Made by a program: the position numbers and the translations under genes. From Clostridiales bacterium (lineage in GTDB: Bacteria > Bacillota > Clostridia > Saccharofermentanales > Saccharofermentanaceae), in assembly GCA_017940895.1 (NCBI GenBank), contig JAGAXM010000002.1:62001-126000 (forward strand): DNA of 64,000 bases, in the 5' to 3' direction. Below are positions 1 through 12,500 of this stretch, piece after piece; the stretch's first letter is position 1; each line of letters begins with the position of its first letter. The notes beneath the pieces were generated by a model. The model saw nothing but the letters and a program-made list of their open reading frames with translations, was not told where the DNA came from and did no database searches.

Positions 1-1
1 T

Positions 2-517
2 ATGGAGGCTTCTGAGGACCCGCTCGCGGTAACTTCGAGGCAGATCGCGGCGAAGGCTGACGTGAAGCCCGCCATGATCAACTACTGTTTCGGCTCCCGC
101 GAGAACCTTATCTACCAGACTTTCCAAAGCAGGTACATGAATTTCCTCGGGAATAAGGATGTGGAGCAGATAATCAACTCGGACCTGCCCCCGAAGGAGG
201 TCCTGAAGAAGCTTCATTACGCCGTAGCCGAGTGTCTCGTGCAGAACCACAAGTTCACGCAGGCGATAACGGGTTTTGTCTTGTTTAAAAGGGACTTGGG
301 GCAGGAATCTTTCAGTTTTAACTATGTTAAAAAACACTATAACGGCCGTAAAACGGACGCTGAGTGCAGGCTCATCGCTTACGAGATGTCGACCATGATG
401 CAGCTCATAATCTACCGTAAAGAAGACCTGAAACGCGACTTCGGGATCGACCTGGATGACCCCGAGCAGCTTAAGCACTACATCGACATGAGGATCGACC
501 TCTTACTCGGCTTATGA
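2..517 (+). CDS. TetR/AcrR-family regulator, 5' end cut by window
   Basis: C-terminal 171 residues of a TetR-type one-component repressor. The visible N-terminus (SRQIAAKADVKPAMINYCFG, then SRENLI) matches helices 2-4 of the TetR DNA-binding domain. Helix 1 is missing, so the true start lies upstream of base 1 and the ATG at base 2 is probably internal. The rest is a helical ligand-binding domain with no recognisable ligand signature. Its stop overlaps the next start (ATGA at 514-517), so it is translationally coupled to the phosphotransferase-like gene and may regulate it. Family confident, target inferred. Confidence 0.8.
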   Translation: MEASEDPLAVTSRQIAAKADVKPAMINYCFGSRENLIYQTFQSRYMNFLGNKDVEQIINSDLPPKEVLKKLHYAVAECLVQNHKFTQAITGFVLFKRDLGQESFSFNYVKKHYNGRKTDAECRLIAYEMSTMMQLIIYRKEDLKRDFGIDLDDPEQLKHYIDMRIDLLLGL

Positions 518-2787
518 TCTACCCGCTTACCAACATACCTGAAGAGAAGCTTCATTACGCAGGCGGCAAGGCGCGCTCCCTGTCATATATGCTCACGCAC
601 ACGAAGATAAGGATTCCCGAGGGGTACGTACTGCCCGCGGGCGAAAGCTTTGAGACTTCGGATCTGGCGCAGCTCTCGAAGGGTTATACCTATGCGGTGC
701 GTTCCTCCGCGATAAGCGAAGACGGCGAGAATGCGTCTTTTGCGGGGCAGTATGAGACCGTGACGGACGTAAAGTTCGAGGACATCCCCGAAGCGATCAA
801 GACTGTTCAGGCTTCTGCACGCAATGAGCGTGTTAAGGCGTATGCAGACTCTTCTGAGGGTGTTGGCGTGGTAATTCAGAGGTTTGTAAAGCCGGAGTTT
901 GCCGGCGTTGTGTTCACTTCGGATGTGATTACAGGACGGGATGAGGAGCTGGTCGGAAACTACGTGCGCGGCGAGGGTGAGCAGCTCGTGTCGGGCGCAG
1001 CAAATGCCGAAGAATTCAGGATAAATGCTATAAAGTTTGCGTATAACGGTCCTTCGGAGTTCGCGAAGTACGCGAAAAAGCTCGGAAAGTACTGCACTGA
1101 GATCAGAAGGTTATACGGAATGCCTATGGATATAGAGTGGGCGGTAAGCGAAGGCAAGGTTTACATCCTGCAGGCGCGCCCGATCACGACTTTAAGAAGG
1201 CTTGTTCCCGAGACTTATGAGGTCAACGGCACGAAGTCGGGGTATAAGCTTCTTACAAGGACAAATGTGGGCGAGATCTTTATGAAACCGGTCTCTCCCA
1301 TGACCTTCAGCGTGCTCGAGAAGATCAACAATATGCTGGGGCTGCCCGACTGGCTTGATAATATCAACGGACAGGCGTACATGAACATCTCCGTGATGTG
1401 CTCAATAGCTGTCGCGTTCGGGAAGACCCGCGAGGAGGCGTTCGAGGCGATGAAGGAGCTCGCGGGCAACGTCCCCGAGGGGATAGAAGTACCGATCTCG
1501 CCGTTCGATAAGAAGGCTTTCTGGGGCAGGATGAAGGTGCTGTTCTTCCCGAAGGAGAAGTGCAGGCTCAGTAAGAAGCAGAAGCGCGAAATGGTGCGCG
1601 ACCTGCCTGATATCGCAAGGGCGAAGATAGAGCAGATAAGAAAAGTTCAGAGCAATGAGGAGCTTCTGGGGCTTTGGGACAACGAGCTTCTGCCGCAGGT
1701 AAAGGACTGTTTTGCCTCTATCCTCGGGGTGTGCGGAACGCAGATGGTGCCGCTGTTCGGGACACGTAAGAAGATCGCGAAGGTTGCGGGTGAGCAGATG
1801 GCAGACCGCCTGTGCGGCGGGTGTTTGGGCGTGGTCGAGAGCATGAAGCCGATGCTTCTGATCGATGATGTGATCGCGGGCAGGCTCAGTAAGGAAGAGT
1901 ATGTGAAGATTTGCGGGCACAGAAGCCCGTCCGAGATGGAGCTGATGACGCCGAGACCCTATGAGGATCAGGCGTTTCCGGACAATGTGATAGAGGAAAG
2001 ACGGGCAAGCGGCGTCGATATGTATGCGATGCTCGAGACCCAGAATAAGGCTTATGAAGAGGCATTGGCCGAGTTTAAGCGGGAGTTCCCGGGCAGAGCC
2101 AAGTGGATAGATAAGCAGGTAAAGGGATTCGCGGGGGCGAATGCTTTTCGCGAGGAGATACGAAGCAAGGGCGTGTATATCTTCTGCGTGTTCAGGGAGT
2201 TGCTGCTGCGCGCAGGTACGCTGAACGGGCTCGGCGATGACGTGTTTATGTTCATGTGGGACGAGTTTTTCGAGTGCCTTAGAGAAGGGAAGATGCCTGT
2301 CGAGATGCTTCGGAAGAGGCGCGAGACGTATGAGAGGTACCTTCAGTACCCGAATTTCCCGAATGTTGTGATGGGCAGGTTCGACCCGGACGAGTGGGTG
2401 AAGGATCCCGACAGGCGTGCGGATTACTATGTGCAGGACATGAAGCCTGCTCCGGCGGAAGAGGGCGATATTAAAGGCTTCGCGGGCGCTGCGGGCAAGG
2501 TTCGCGGACGTGTTGTTGTGATAGACAGTGTCGATAATATCGGGCTGATCAAGCAGGGTGATATCCTTGTGACGACGGCGACGAATATCGGGTGGACGCC
2601 CGCATTCTCGAAGGTGTCGGCGATCGTGACGGATATTGGTGCTCCGCTGTCGCATGCCGCGATCGTAGCGCGTGAGTTCGGTATCCCTGCGGTCGTCGGG
2701 TGCGGAAATGCGACGATGCTGCTTAAGACCGGCGAGACGGTAGAGGTCGACGGCGCCGCGGGTGTTGTAAGGAAGTTGCACATGTGA
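514..2787 (+). CDS. PEP-utilising phosphotransferase, rifampin phosphotransferase-like
   Basis: 757-aa cytoplasmic protein with an N-terminal ATP-grasp PEP/pyruvate-binding domain (about residues 1-230, with AVRSSAISEDGENASFAGQY), a helical middle domain (about 235-650, opening TNVGEIFMKPVSPMTFS) and a C-terminal swivelling phosphohistidine domain (about 660-757) carrying the catalytic His in PLSHAAIVAREFGIPAVVG. The order ATP-binding, middle, His domain is that of rifampin phosphotransferase and unlike PEP synthase, which ends in a PEP-binding barrel. At 757 aa it is shorter than the usual RPH (about 865 aa); the gap lies in the N-terminal domain between PEGYVLP and AVRSSA. Coupled by ATGA to a TetR gene. 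Rifampin as substrate is possible but not shown. Confidence 0.72.
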   Translation: MIYPLTNIPEEKLHYAGGKARSLSYMLTHTKIRIPEGYVLPAGESFETSDLAQLSKGYTYAVRSSAISEDGENASFAGQYETVTDVKFEDIPEAIKTVQASARNERVKAYADSSEGVGVVIQRFVKPEFAGVVFTSDVITGRDEELVGNYVRGEGEQLVSGAANAEEFRINAIKFAYNGPSEFAKYAKKLGKYCTEIRRLYGMPMDIEWAVSEGKVYILQARPITTLRRLVPETYEVNGTKSGYKLLTRTNVGEIFMKPVSPMTFSVLEKINNMLGLPDWLDNINGQAYMNISVMCSIAVAFGKTREEAFEAMKELAGNVPEGIEVPISPFDKKAFWGRMKVLFFPKEKCRLSKKQKREMVRDLPDIARAKIEQIRKVQSNEELLGLWDNELLPQVKDCFASILGVCGTQMVPLFGTRKKIAKVAGEQMADRLCGGCLGVVESMKPMLLIDDVIAGRLSKEEYVKICGHRSPSEMELMTPRPYEDQAFPDNVIEERRASGVDMYAMLETQNKAYEEALAEFKREFPGRAKWIDKQVKGFAGANAFREEIRSKGVYIFCVFRELLLRAGTLNGLGDDVFMFMWDEFFECLREGKMPVEMLRKRRETYERYLQYPNFPNVVMGRFDPDEWVKDPDRRADYYVQDMKPAPAEEGDIKGFAGAAGKVRGRVVVIDSVDNIGLIKQGDILVTTATNIGWTPAFSKVSAIVTDIGAPLSHAAIVAREFGIPAVVGCGNATMLLKTGETVEVDGAAGVVRKLHM

Positions 2788-2821
2788 TACAAACAATTAG
2801 ACCGTTTGACGGAGGTATCAC

Positions 2822-3415
2822 ATGAGTCCCGAGAGAATCAAATCAGTACGTAACCACATGATAATCGCAAGTATCCTGCTCCTTCTTATCGGAGTGGCGT
2901 TTATTGTATGGCCGGACGAGGCCGCGAGAATACTGGCGCGCGCGACTGCTATCGCGATCATCGGTGTCGGCGTATTCGAGATGATCCTGTTCTTTATCGG
3001 AAAGCACAAGGGAATCGTTGATATTCCGGCGATCATATCGGGTGTTTTGCTCATCGCTTTGGGCGTTTATCTGCTGATCCAGCCGGATACGATGCTCAAT
3101 TTCTTCAATATCATCTTCGGAATCATTATCCTCATAATCGGTCTGGACCACCTGTTTCAGGCGATTTTTATCATCAGACACGTCAGAAGCCTTTGGTGGA
3201 TCACGCTTATCGTGGGCGTCGCGGCGATCGGTCTCGGCGTGCTGATCCTCGTAAATCCGTTCTCTGCGGTAAGAACAGCGATGATAATCGTCGGTATTAC
3301 CATGGTCATCGAGGCGATCGGAGGCTTCTGGAACCTTCCCGCACTTAAGGCGAAGCCCGGTTCCGTTATTAAAGATGCGACTCCCGTAAGTGCCGATGAG
3401 GACTTGAACGCGTAA
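2822..3415 (+). CDS. DUF308 / HdeD-family membrane protein
   Basis: 197-aa integral membrane protein with about six hydrophobic helices arranged as repeated pairs (for example IASILLLLIGVAFIVWP, then IISGVLLIALGVYLLIQP, then ITLIVGVAAIGLGVLILVNP). This repeat of helix pairs ending in a Pro is characteristic of DUF308/HdeD proteins, which are linked to acid stress in enterobacteria but of unknown role in clostridia. The ATG has a good ribosome site (GGAGG, 2811-2815). It starts 34 bases after the phosphotransferase stop and may be cotranscribed with it. A soluble tail of about 25 residues follows the last helix. Confidence 0.75.
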   Translation: MSPERIKSVRNHMIIASILLLLIGVAFIVWPDEAARILARATAIAIIGVGVFEMILFFIGKHKGIVDIPAIISGVLLIALGVYLLIQPDTMLNFFNIIFGIIILIIGLDHLFQAIFIIRHVRSLWWITLIVGVAAIGLGVLILVNPFSAVRTAMIIVGITMVIEAIGGFWNLPALKAKPGSVIKDATPVSADEDLNA

Positions 3416-3421
3416 AACGCT

Positions 3422-3486
3422 GTAACAAATTAGTCACCTTTTTAACAATAAGTTTATTTGACTGCTCCCGACCCCGCGTCTATAGT
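3422..3486 (+). promoter_or_regulatory. Promoter of the giant pilin gene with conserved upstream block
   Basis: TTGACT (3458-3463), 17-bp spacer, TATAGT (3481-3486): a near-consensus sigma-A promoter. The 41 bp ending in the -35 (3422-3462) recur almost unchanged at 12619-12659 before the second pilus transcription unit, including TTAACAATAARTTTATT and an upstream GTAACAAA. The core AATAAGTTTATT is an imperfect palindrome touching the -35 and could be a regulator site. Confidence 0.7.
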
Positions 3487-3556
3487 GAAGTTAATATAGA
3501 TTAATGTGTCCTAGTGTGGATTACTGTCTGCATGAGGGACCTTCACGGGAGGGGCA

Positions 3557-6500
3557 ATGAGGCTCGAAAAGAAAACAACTTCTTTCGCTGAAGCAAGACG
3601 CGTACGCCGCGGCTTTACTTTGGCTGAGCTTATTGTCGTTCTTACGATACTTGCGATCCTTGCTGCGATCGGCGTAGGAAGCGCCGTTTCCTACATCAGA
3701 AAGTCCAGATTCGATCAGAACTCCGAGCATGCCATTACTGTTTACCAGGCAGCTCAGAATGCTCTGTCACAGAAGGCATCCGACGGAACTATCGATGTAT
3801 GGATCCGCGGACTCAAGGAGAATGACAATACCTCATTCCTGAATCACATGAACACGATAGCTCTTGATGAGCCTAACGAGTCGGTTAATGAGGTCTTCTC
3901 CCTCACATATAACCCCACCAATCCCAATTCGGTAGAGAGCCAGGAGCTTTACGCTCTCCTTTCACCGTATTTCTACGACATGACGATATTCCAGGGCACG
4001 ATAACGGTAGAGTTCGACGTAAGTGCTACATTTACCGTTGATGCGCCGTATTACTCCGCAAGAGTCCTGTCGGCATTCTTCAGCGTGCAGAATGCTCCGG
4101 AGTCGACGAATCTGCGATGGGATTCCATATGCACAAATAACGGAGCTACTGCTGACGGACTTCCGTACAGAGATGCCGAGTACAGATATACCACAAGTTA
4201 TGTCGGCTACTACAACGGATCCGAGGACTCCATCAAGCCCCGTATCTCTTCCGTATTTGTTCCTCAGTCTCAGATCTATGAGTTGGACGGACATATCGTA
4301 GGACCTACTGAAGATCCCACAGCAGATCCTTCAGGTTATCTGTTCAATATGCGTAACGGAGAGACCCTTGATGTTTCTTGGGCTATTTTCGATGATGACG
4401 CAGGCGGAGCCTCTCACGATGCACATGACGAGACTCTCGCGATCACTCTTACGGATGCGGGTGTCGGTAATTCCGGTACACACAGTGATGTTGTTATTAA
4501 TATCGAACCCAGGCATCTTACGAACCTTCGATACAGCACCATGGCCGGAGCACGTGAGACCGTCTATGAAAGCATAAGCACATACAACATAACCAGAACT
4601 ACAGTCAGGGGATTCATAACCGTACCGGTTAAGATCGGGGATGCCAATGCAGTTAACATGACTTTCCCTGTCTCGGTTACCTTGGTTGAAGGTGACGGAA
4701 GAACCGGCTGCCCTAAGGATAATGCCGGTAATTCGCCTGTTGCTTATTATGAGTACAGACTGTCATTGGACTGCATGATGACGCGTTCCTATGATAACGG
4801 CAACGGATTTAACAGCCGCAGACTCTTCGATTCGCCTACCAACATCATCGCGACTATCGAGGGTTCATACAAATACTATGATCAGGGCGGCATTTATACC
4901 AGCCGTGCTCTTCCCAAGACTTTTGCAGCCAGAGCTATCGACGATCCTGTTTACTATACAGGTCTTACCAATAATTCTGCGGGACATACGGCTTACCGTT
5001 ATGACGTACGCCCCGGTGTCGTTATAAACGATCAGTCGGACTATGACCATGAGCTCACCGGTGAGCCGGTTACAGGAAAATGCGTTGTTAATACAATGTT
5101 CGGAGATGCCACATATTCGATCAGTACTGATGTATCTTCAGGATCGACTATAGCAGCGACGGAATGGACTGAAGGCGGCACATTAAATGCCGTAGTTACA
5201 GCGTTCAGACATATTTATAACATCAGATGGATACCGAGCACCAAGACTGCGAACTACAGGATCATCCGTGACCTTAACTGGTATATCAATGAGAGCGGAA
5301 AGCTTATAGTAAGTGAAGTAAGGGTATATACGACCACAACTTCGCACTCTCCTGCTGTTGCAGGCAACATCAATGTTGTCTCGTTCCCTGCTATCTGTAA
5401 GTTAGGAGCACCTCAGACTCTGACTTCCATGTCAACAGCCGGCGGCAGGATATATTCGATCAACAACCTTCAGATGCGTGCCGCATCCTTCGTTAACGGA
5501 ACGGATCAGGGCTACGGTCTGGTATGTATAAATTACGGTACTGTATCGAATATTTATACTAATAACCTTACATTAATCCTGACAAGTGTCACGAACGGAT
5601 CTCCGAGTGATTATTCGGACGGTGAGGCTTATGCAGAATCAAATAAGATCAATCCTTCCGGAACGGTTACTATCACCACAGGAAATGCAATGGCACTCGG
5701 TGACACCGGTAAGAACCGTGTCGGCGGTCTTGTCGGATATAACTGCGGTTTGGTAGGTGACCCGAATGCAGATGCGGAACACAATGTAATCCGCATGAAT
5801 AACTCCATCGTATTGGGCGGTAATTACTGGAATCTCTCAAACTACATTACAGGAGGAGTTATAGGCCGTAATGACGGCAGAAACAGCGGAACCGAGTCTA
5901 CATACGGTGTCATCGAATTAAGAGGAGCTTTCGCAGTAGGCGGCGGTAACAACAGTGTCGGCGGTATTATCGGTGATGATAAGGCCGAGACGGCTGCAAG
6001 GCTTGTTGTAAACGGTAATCCTGTTCAGAACACCAGATGCGAGTACACATTGCCTGTCGAAAGCAATACCAATGCACGCCTGAGCTGCGTAGTCGTAGGT
6101 CAGGGTCAGGTCGGAGCAGCGATCGGCTGGTTCGAGAACCATTCCCTGTGCTATCCCGTAGCACATGAGTTCTCGGCTGATAATCTCAATTATGATCCGG
6201 TTACGGGACAGCCTTTGTTCCCGACTCGTGCTGATGAAGACTTCCAGGTAGATGTTAATCTTCCTGCAAATTCTCTTATCCTTAAGGTCAACAGCGGAGA
6301 CGGTAATGATAAGAGTCCTGTCGGAGGTGCTATCGGAAAGCTGAATGCTTGTACAGGAACGTATTACAGTATCCGAGTTATCAATAACGGATCGATAATC
6401 GCTCCCGGTATCCAACGAGATATCAACGTCGGCGGTGCTATCGGCGAGGATGCTAACTGCACAATTAATAAGATTTATATTGAAGTAAATAACGGCAGCG

Positions 6501-9500
6501 ATTCCGTCATCGGCTACTGGTCTGATACAGGATCTACTGCAGGTCCTATACGTTCCGGCGGTGCGATCGGTTATATCACCGGAGCATCTAACGGCAGACT
6601 TTTCGCGATCAATGCGGATAATAACGGCCGGATCATGGCGCGCGGCTCCGGTAACAGCCAGGGTGCCGGCGGTGCGATCGCGGGTGCGCACGAAGCTATT
6701 ACTGCCCGTTTCATTATCGATGTTTATAACGGAACTAATTCCCGGATACGCGGCATCGGCAGCGATCAGTATAATTCAAACGGTGTCGGCGGTGCCATCG
6801 GCGGATTGGGTAATAAGGATTCGAATAATAATGCCAACCTGCCTGCAGGATCGGTCATTTTTGCCGAGAACCACGGTGCTATTTCCGGTGTTTATCATGT
6901 TGGCGGTGCTATAGGTAATGCTCCTGCCAATAACGGCAAGATCTGTGCCGTTAACTACGGAACGATTACCGGTACGGACAGATATGTAGGCGGAACGGTA
7001 GGAAGAATGAATTATTCCAATTACGGAACAATACAGTCTATCCTTAACGGTGCGCACATTACAGGAACGGACTTTGTCGGCGGAGCTGTCGGAAGACTTG
7101 CCAGCGATCAGGACGGTACAACTGTAAAGACTATCGTGCAGGGCAGTTCTGAAGTAGCGGGCAATAACGGATCTCTTGTCGGCGGCGTATGCGGTGATAT
7201 CCGTATCGTGGGAACAGGTTCTGATATCTATGTTCAGCTTGTAGGTGACGGATCGGCTCCGACTCTTACCGTAACCGGTAATGACGGTATAGGAGGAGTC
7301 GCAGGAATTCTCAGATCCAGTGTTATTAATGCTGCTCATATACACACACCTAATCAGGGTGCAACCAATAAGCTCGTCGAGAGGATTACCGGAGGTAATT
7401 ATGTCGGCGGTGCAATAGGTGCTCTCAGATCAACAACTAACAACTCTGTTACTCCGAGTGATCTTCTTACGAAAGATCCCTCCGGTATAAGGCTTATGGT
7501 TGATGTAAGCGTTACGCTTAACGGTGAATCTAAGATAATCGGTACAGGTAATGACGTCGGCGGAGCCATCGGAAGACTTAATTCCAATAATGCCGAATTC
7601 GGAGGCTCGATAAGCGTAACTTCTGCGGGATACTCGGATACAGCTTCTGTTATCTCCGGATTAAGCAATGTCGGCGGTGCTGTCGGACATGTGCTTAATA
7701 CCAAGCCTGCGTCTTACGGCGATTCATCCGGAATAACGGTAGCATTTACTGTCGATAAGTGGAACATCGTTGCCACACAGGCTGCCGGTGCCGATTCGAA
7801 TGTCGGCGGCGCTGTAGGTTTCTTTGAAGGCACCGTTCAGAGTGCAGGCATTACCTATCCCATCACGGTAAATCTTGGTAACTCAATAGTAAGCGGAAAC
7901 GGTCGTAATGTCGCAGGCGTAATCGGAAAGAATACATCTTATAACGGTAATGTCGAGCTGACTTCTATATCTGCGGAGGGAAAGATATCCGGTCAGAGAA
8001 ATGTCGGCGGCGGTATCGGATATAACATTACGTATGTTAATTCTATTCAGACCACTATTATCGGTACTGTAATTGCAAGCGGCGAGAGATATTCGACTAA
8101 TACCAACGGACCTACAGAAACGATTACAGAGGCTAATGTCGGCGGTGCCGTCGGCTTCACCAGCTATCACATGGGCAGTATAAGCGCGACCGTCGCCGGT
8201 CTGGTTCAGGGAGGATCCGATAACAGCAACAGAGCCAACAATGTCGGCGGAGCCATCGGTTATGCATATTCCACCAAGGATCAGAGATATTGGATCGCAT
8301 CGGTATCTGCTCTTATTCAGGGTGACGGTGAGGTCATAGGCGGAAACAATGTCGGCGGCGCCATCGGTGTAAATTCCTGTAATGTTCGGTCGGTTACATC
8401 TTCGATAACCGGTACTTCCGATGTTGACGGAGTAAACAGGGTCGGCGGCGCTATCGGATTTGCTTCGGCACATCCCGGTGTCGGCGGCGGTACTGTACTT
8501 GCAGGATCCGCCAGCGGCAGAATTGATTTTGTTTCAGCTGAGATTTCCGCTAATAATGCTTTGTCGGGCGATTCGAAGATTGGCGGAGCCATCGGACAGA
8601 TTGGTAACAAGTGGGGAGACGGTAACAACTATATTTCCGCGGTTGTCGTAAGAGTTGAGGCTACGATCAATGCCGGAAGTTTGTTTAATACTGAGGAAAC
8701 CGGTCCTGACAATGCATCTCAAGATGTATGCGTAGGCGGCGTTGTAGGACATTTCGTTGACGGACGTCTCGGCGTAGCCGTTTCTGGTGTGACTTATGAT
8801 GATACTAACAGACCCGGTGTTTATCTGAAGGGATCCGGCGGTGTTGTACATACACCTTATCCTGACCGCACATACAGCGGCACTGTTCTTATGGCGGCCA
8901 AGGGAAGCACGATCGGCGGTATTATCGGACAGCTCGGTATTCCCGGTTATCAGCAGAATGTTTGTGTTACTAATATTTCTGCTGCAGGAGGTCCCGGCCT
9001 TTGCGTTATGTCAACAAACGGCGGTAACTGCGTAGGCGGATGGATCGGTGCAGGATATGCAACCCACGGCGGTATCGGCAATGAGACTGCTACGACCAAT
9101 CCTGTTGTATATGATGTATTTAATGTAAGAACCGTATACAGCACCGGAAGTGAAGTCGGCGGATTTATGGGTCGTCTCGATGCCCTTAACGGTAACTCGA
9201 CAACAAATAAGTGGATATATGCAACCATCAACGTTGATCTGTCACAGGCTAACGTTACCGGTCGTACACAGGTCGGCGGTGCATTCGGAAGCTACAGTGC
9301 CGGTTGGTATACAGGCGGAAGCATCAATGTCACATTAAGGGATCATTCGAACATCGGTGATATAACCGGTAATGCTATGCCGGGTGATACAACGACGTAT
9401 AATCCGATCTGTTATGAGTGCGGTGGTGCGATAGGATTCGTTAATTCTCCTTCAGGTTCGACTAATTATTATTCCCGTCTGTATGTTCCTATTCGGGTTC

Positions 9501-12500
9501 ATGCTGATGCCACTTCCAGAATCTGGGCAGGAGGAACGACTTCTGACACTGCTAATCCCGTAACTAACTTCGGCGTAGGCGGTGCATTCGGCCGAATCAA
9601 TTCGTTCATGACTGATACTACCCGCATTGAGGTTTCTGCTACAACGAATTCGTCTGCTCCTGTATATGTTTATTCCGCTTATTCCAACGTCGGCGGTATC
9701 GCAGGAGTCTGGCTCGACAGAGGCATGATCAATCATTCAAGTGCGACAAATATCTTTAAGGAAAACACTGTTTATGCATCGGCCGATGTATTGGTCAGAG
9801 GAATCGGAACAAACACCGGAGTAGGCGGCTTTGCCGGAAGGATCACTGCCGGTAATGTTCAGGGTGTCCGCATTACGGGATCTGTCACGACCAGTCCCGA
9901 AAGCAACACTCAGACAGCCGGAGCCAATATCAGTGCCGGAGGCTTTGTCGGTTATATTACTAACGGAACTCTTAAGTATTGCTCAACCACTGCAACGGTG
10001 AACTCCGTCAGTGAAGGTACAAGTTGCACGGGCGGTTTTGCAGGCTATATTGCGAAGGGTAAGATAGACAATTCTTATGTAGGCGGACATACATTCCAGA
10101 GTCAGTATATCTACGGAGAAGGTAATGTAACGGGTAACGGTAATGTAGGCGGATTCGTCGGCATCTTGAACGGTCCTTCTGCGGATACGATACTTAACAA
10201 CTGCTATTCCACAGCTTCCGTCCTCGGAAGAGGCTCCAATGTCGGCGGCTTTGTCGGAAACGGTCAGAGCGGAAAGATCACCAACAGCTATTGCTCCGGT
10301 CTTGTATCGGGAGTCGAGAATGTCGGTACTTTCGCAGGTGTTATCAGCGGGCTTACTCAGACTGCAACTGATAAGAATCAGGTTTTGAGTGATATTAATC
10401 GCGGATTGATCAGCATCGTCGGAAGATCGGGTGATCCTGTGACGGGTATTAATTGGGCAACGGCTCAAGAAATCAATAATAGTAAGACTTACACTGCATA
10501 TCCGAGTGATACTACGCTCCCGGGCAGTTTCCCTCTGCGTGCCGTAATCAACAATGAGCATTATGGTGACTGGTCGCTCGGAAGTTCCGGAGAAACTTCC
10601 ATCGAGAATGCTGTAGTAACCATCAATTCCGGTGATCCTGAACATCCGAATGATTTCCCGTACAGAAGAAGCGGAGTAACGCTTGACGCACAGAATATTA
10701 CAGTCAGTGTTGAGGGACACGAACTCCGATATGACATAGATTATGTACTCGGATATAAGGATAATGACCGTATCGGAACGGCAACGGTTCAGATAGCAGG
10801 AAAGGGTGACTATTACGGAGTTATTTCAAGTACGTTCACGATCGTTTCCGCAGATATAAGCGGTGCGGTTGTAACTAATATCGTGCGTGAAGAAACATAT
10901 ACAGGTGCGCCTATTACACCTACTCTTACCGTAACTCTTGGTGATGATACGCTTGTTGAGAATGTGGACTACTATTTCACATACTATAGACTTGATGGTG
11001 AAGGCCATGTTGTAGATATCGGTAATAATACGGATATTGGTCGTGTTTATGTTACTGTGCATGGTATGGGCAATTACCATGGAGAGATCCCTGATCCCGC
11101 ACCGGGCAGTGAGGACCGAGACATATGGTTCGATATCGTCGGTGTAGATATTGCAGGTGCGCAGGTTACTCTCGTAGGTGTAGATTCACTTGTTTATAAC
11201 GGTAATGCACAGATTCCGCAGTCTGTTGTTGTAAGATATGGCGGTCAGCAGCTCACGCTTAATACTGATTATGAGATCGATTATGATGACAATATCAGTG
11301 CCGGAAACGATACGGCTTCTGTAATCATTACCGGTATAGGAAGCTACAGAGGAACCAAGGTTGTACACTATTCTATCGCGACTGCTACGAATGCATGGAC
11401 GACAGATCCTTCGATCAACGGCTGGACATGGGGCGGAACCATGAGTGTTCCCGGCGGAGCCGCGCGCTACGGAGAAGTTCAGTTCAAATTCTATTCGGAT
11501 CCTGCATGCGAGAATGAGATAGATATTACTCAGGCTAATGCCGGTACATATTATATGGAAGCTACTGTAGCAGATCCTCAGCCGAGGGAGGGACATCTGC
11601 CTGACTATGAAGTACCTGTACCTAAGATCGTAAGCTTTACGATTTCGCAGGCTGATATCGGTACCGGAAGTGTAGTGATAGATCCTACTGATTATGTTCA
11701 TACAGGTCAGCCGATCGAGCCGAATGATAATATTACGGTAACGGTCGGAACGAGGACCCTCACGAGGGGAACAGATTATACAATCGGTTATCCTTCTGAC
11801 ACAATCAGTGTCGGAACGAAGCCGATCGTGATTACGGGTATAGGAAACTATACAGGTTTTATTAATGCTTCGTATACCATCTATAATCAGTTCACAGTAA
11901 CCTTTATTACAGGTTCCGGTGCTTCACAGGTTGATACTCAGTACATAAGAGAAGGGCAGACTGCAAGCGAGCCTGCGACTCCGACGTTCCCGGGTTATTC
12001 CTTCCACGGATGGTTTACGTCAACTTCGTATTCCGAGGCTGACAGGTACGACTTCAGCAAGCCGGTTGATAGAAATATTACACTCTATGCTTACTGGATA
12101 AGGTGCTTCACATTTACATTCGTAACCGGTGAAGGCGCAACTCCGATTGATAATCAGTATGTAGATCAGGGAACTGCAGCTACAAGACCTGCTAATCCTC
12201 CTACACGTCCGGGATTTGCATTCAGAGACTGGTACACTAATCCGGAATGCACATTGCTTTATCCCTTTGAAGCTCTGGTATATGAGGACCGTACGCTCTA
12301 CGCAGGATGGGATGTTGTTTATACGGTAACATTTGATTCCGGTGCGGGGGCAACTCCTGTAGACCCGGCGGATGTAATCTCCGGCAACATTGTAGCTCAG
12401 CCTGCTGATCCGACCAGGGATGACTACACATTTGTCGGATGGTCCAGATCACAAGCAGAGGGGGCAGAACTGTATGACTTCGGCTCGCCGGTAACCGAAA

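Noticed and set aside
1402..2796. 464-codon open frame on the minus strand opposite the phosphotransferase
   Set aside because: It mirrors a GC-biased coding strand, its product is a His/Arg/Leu-rich sequence with no domain, and it has no ribosome site.
5720..10340. CRISPR-like look of the recurring GTCGGCGGTGC cores
   Set aside because: Cores are short, vary, keep codon phase and the intervals encode related protein; they are domain repeats.
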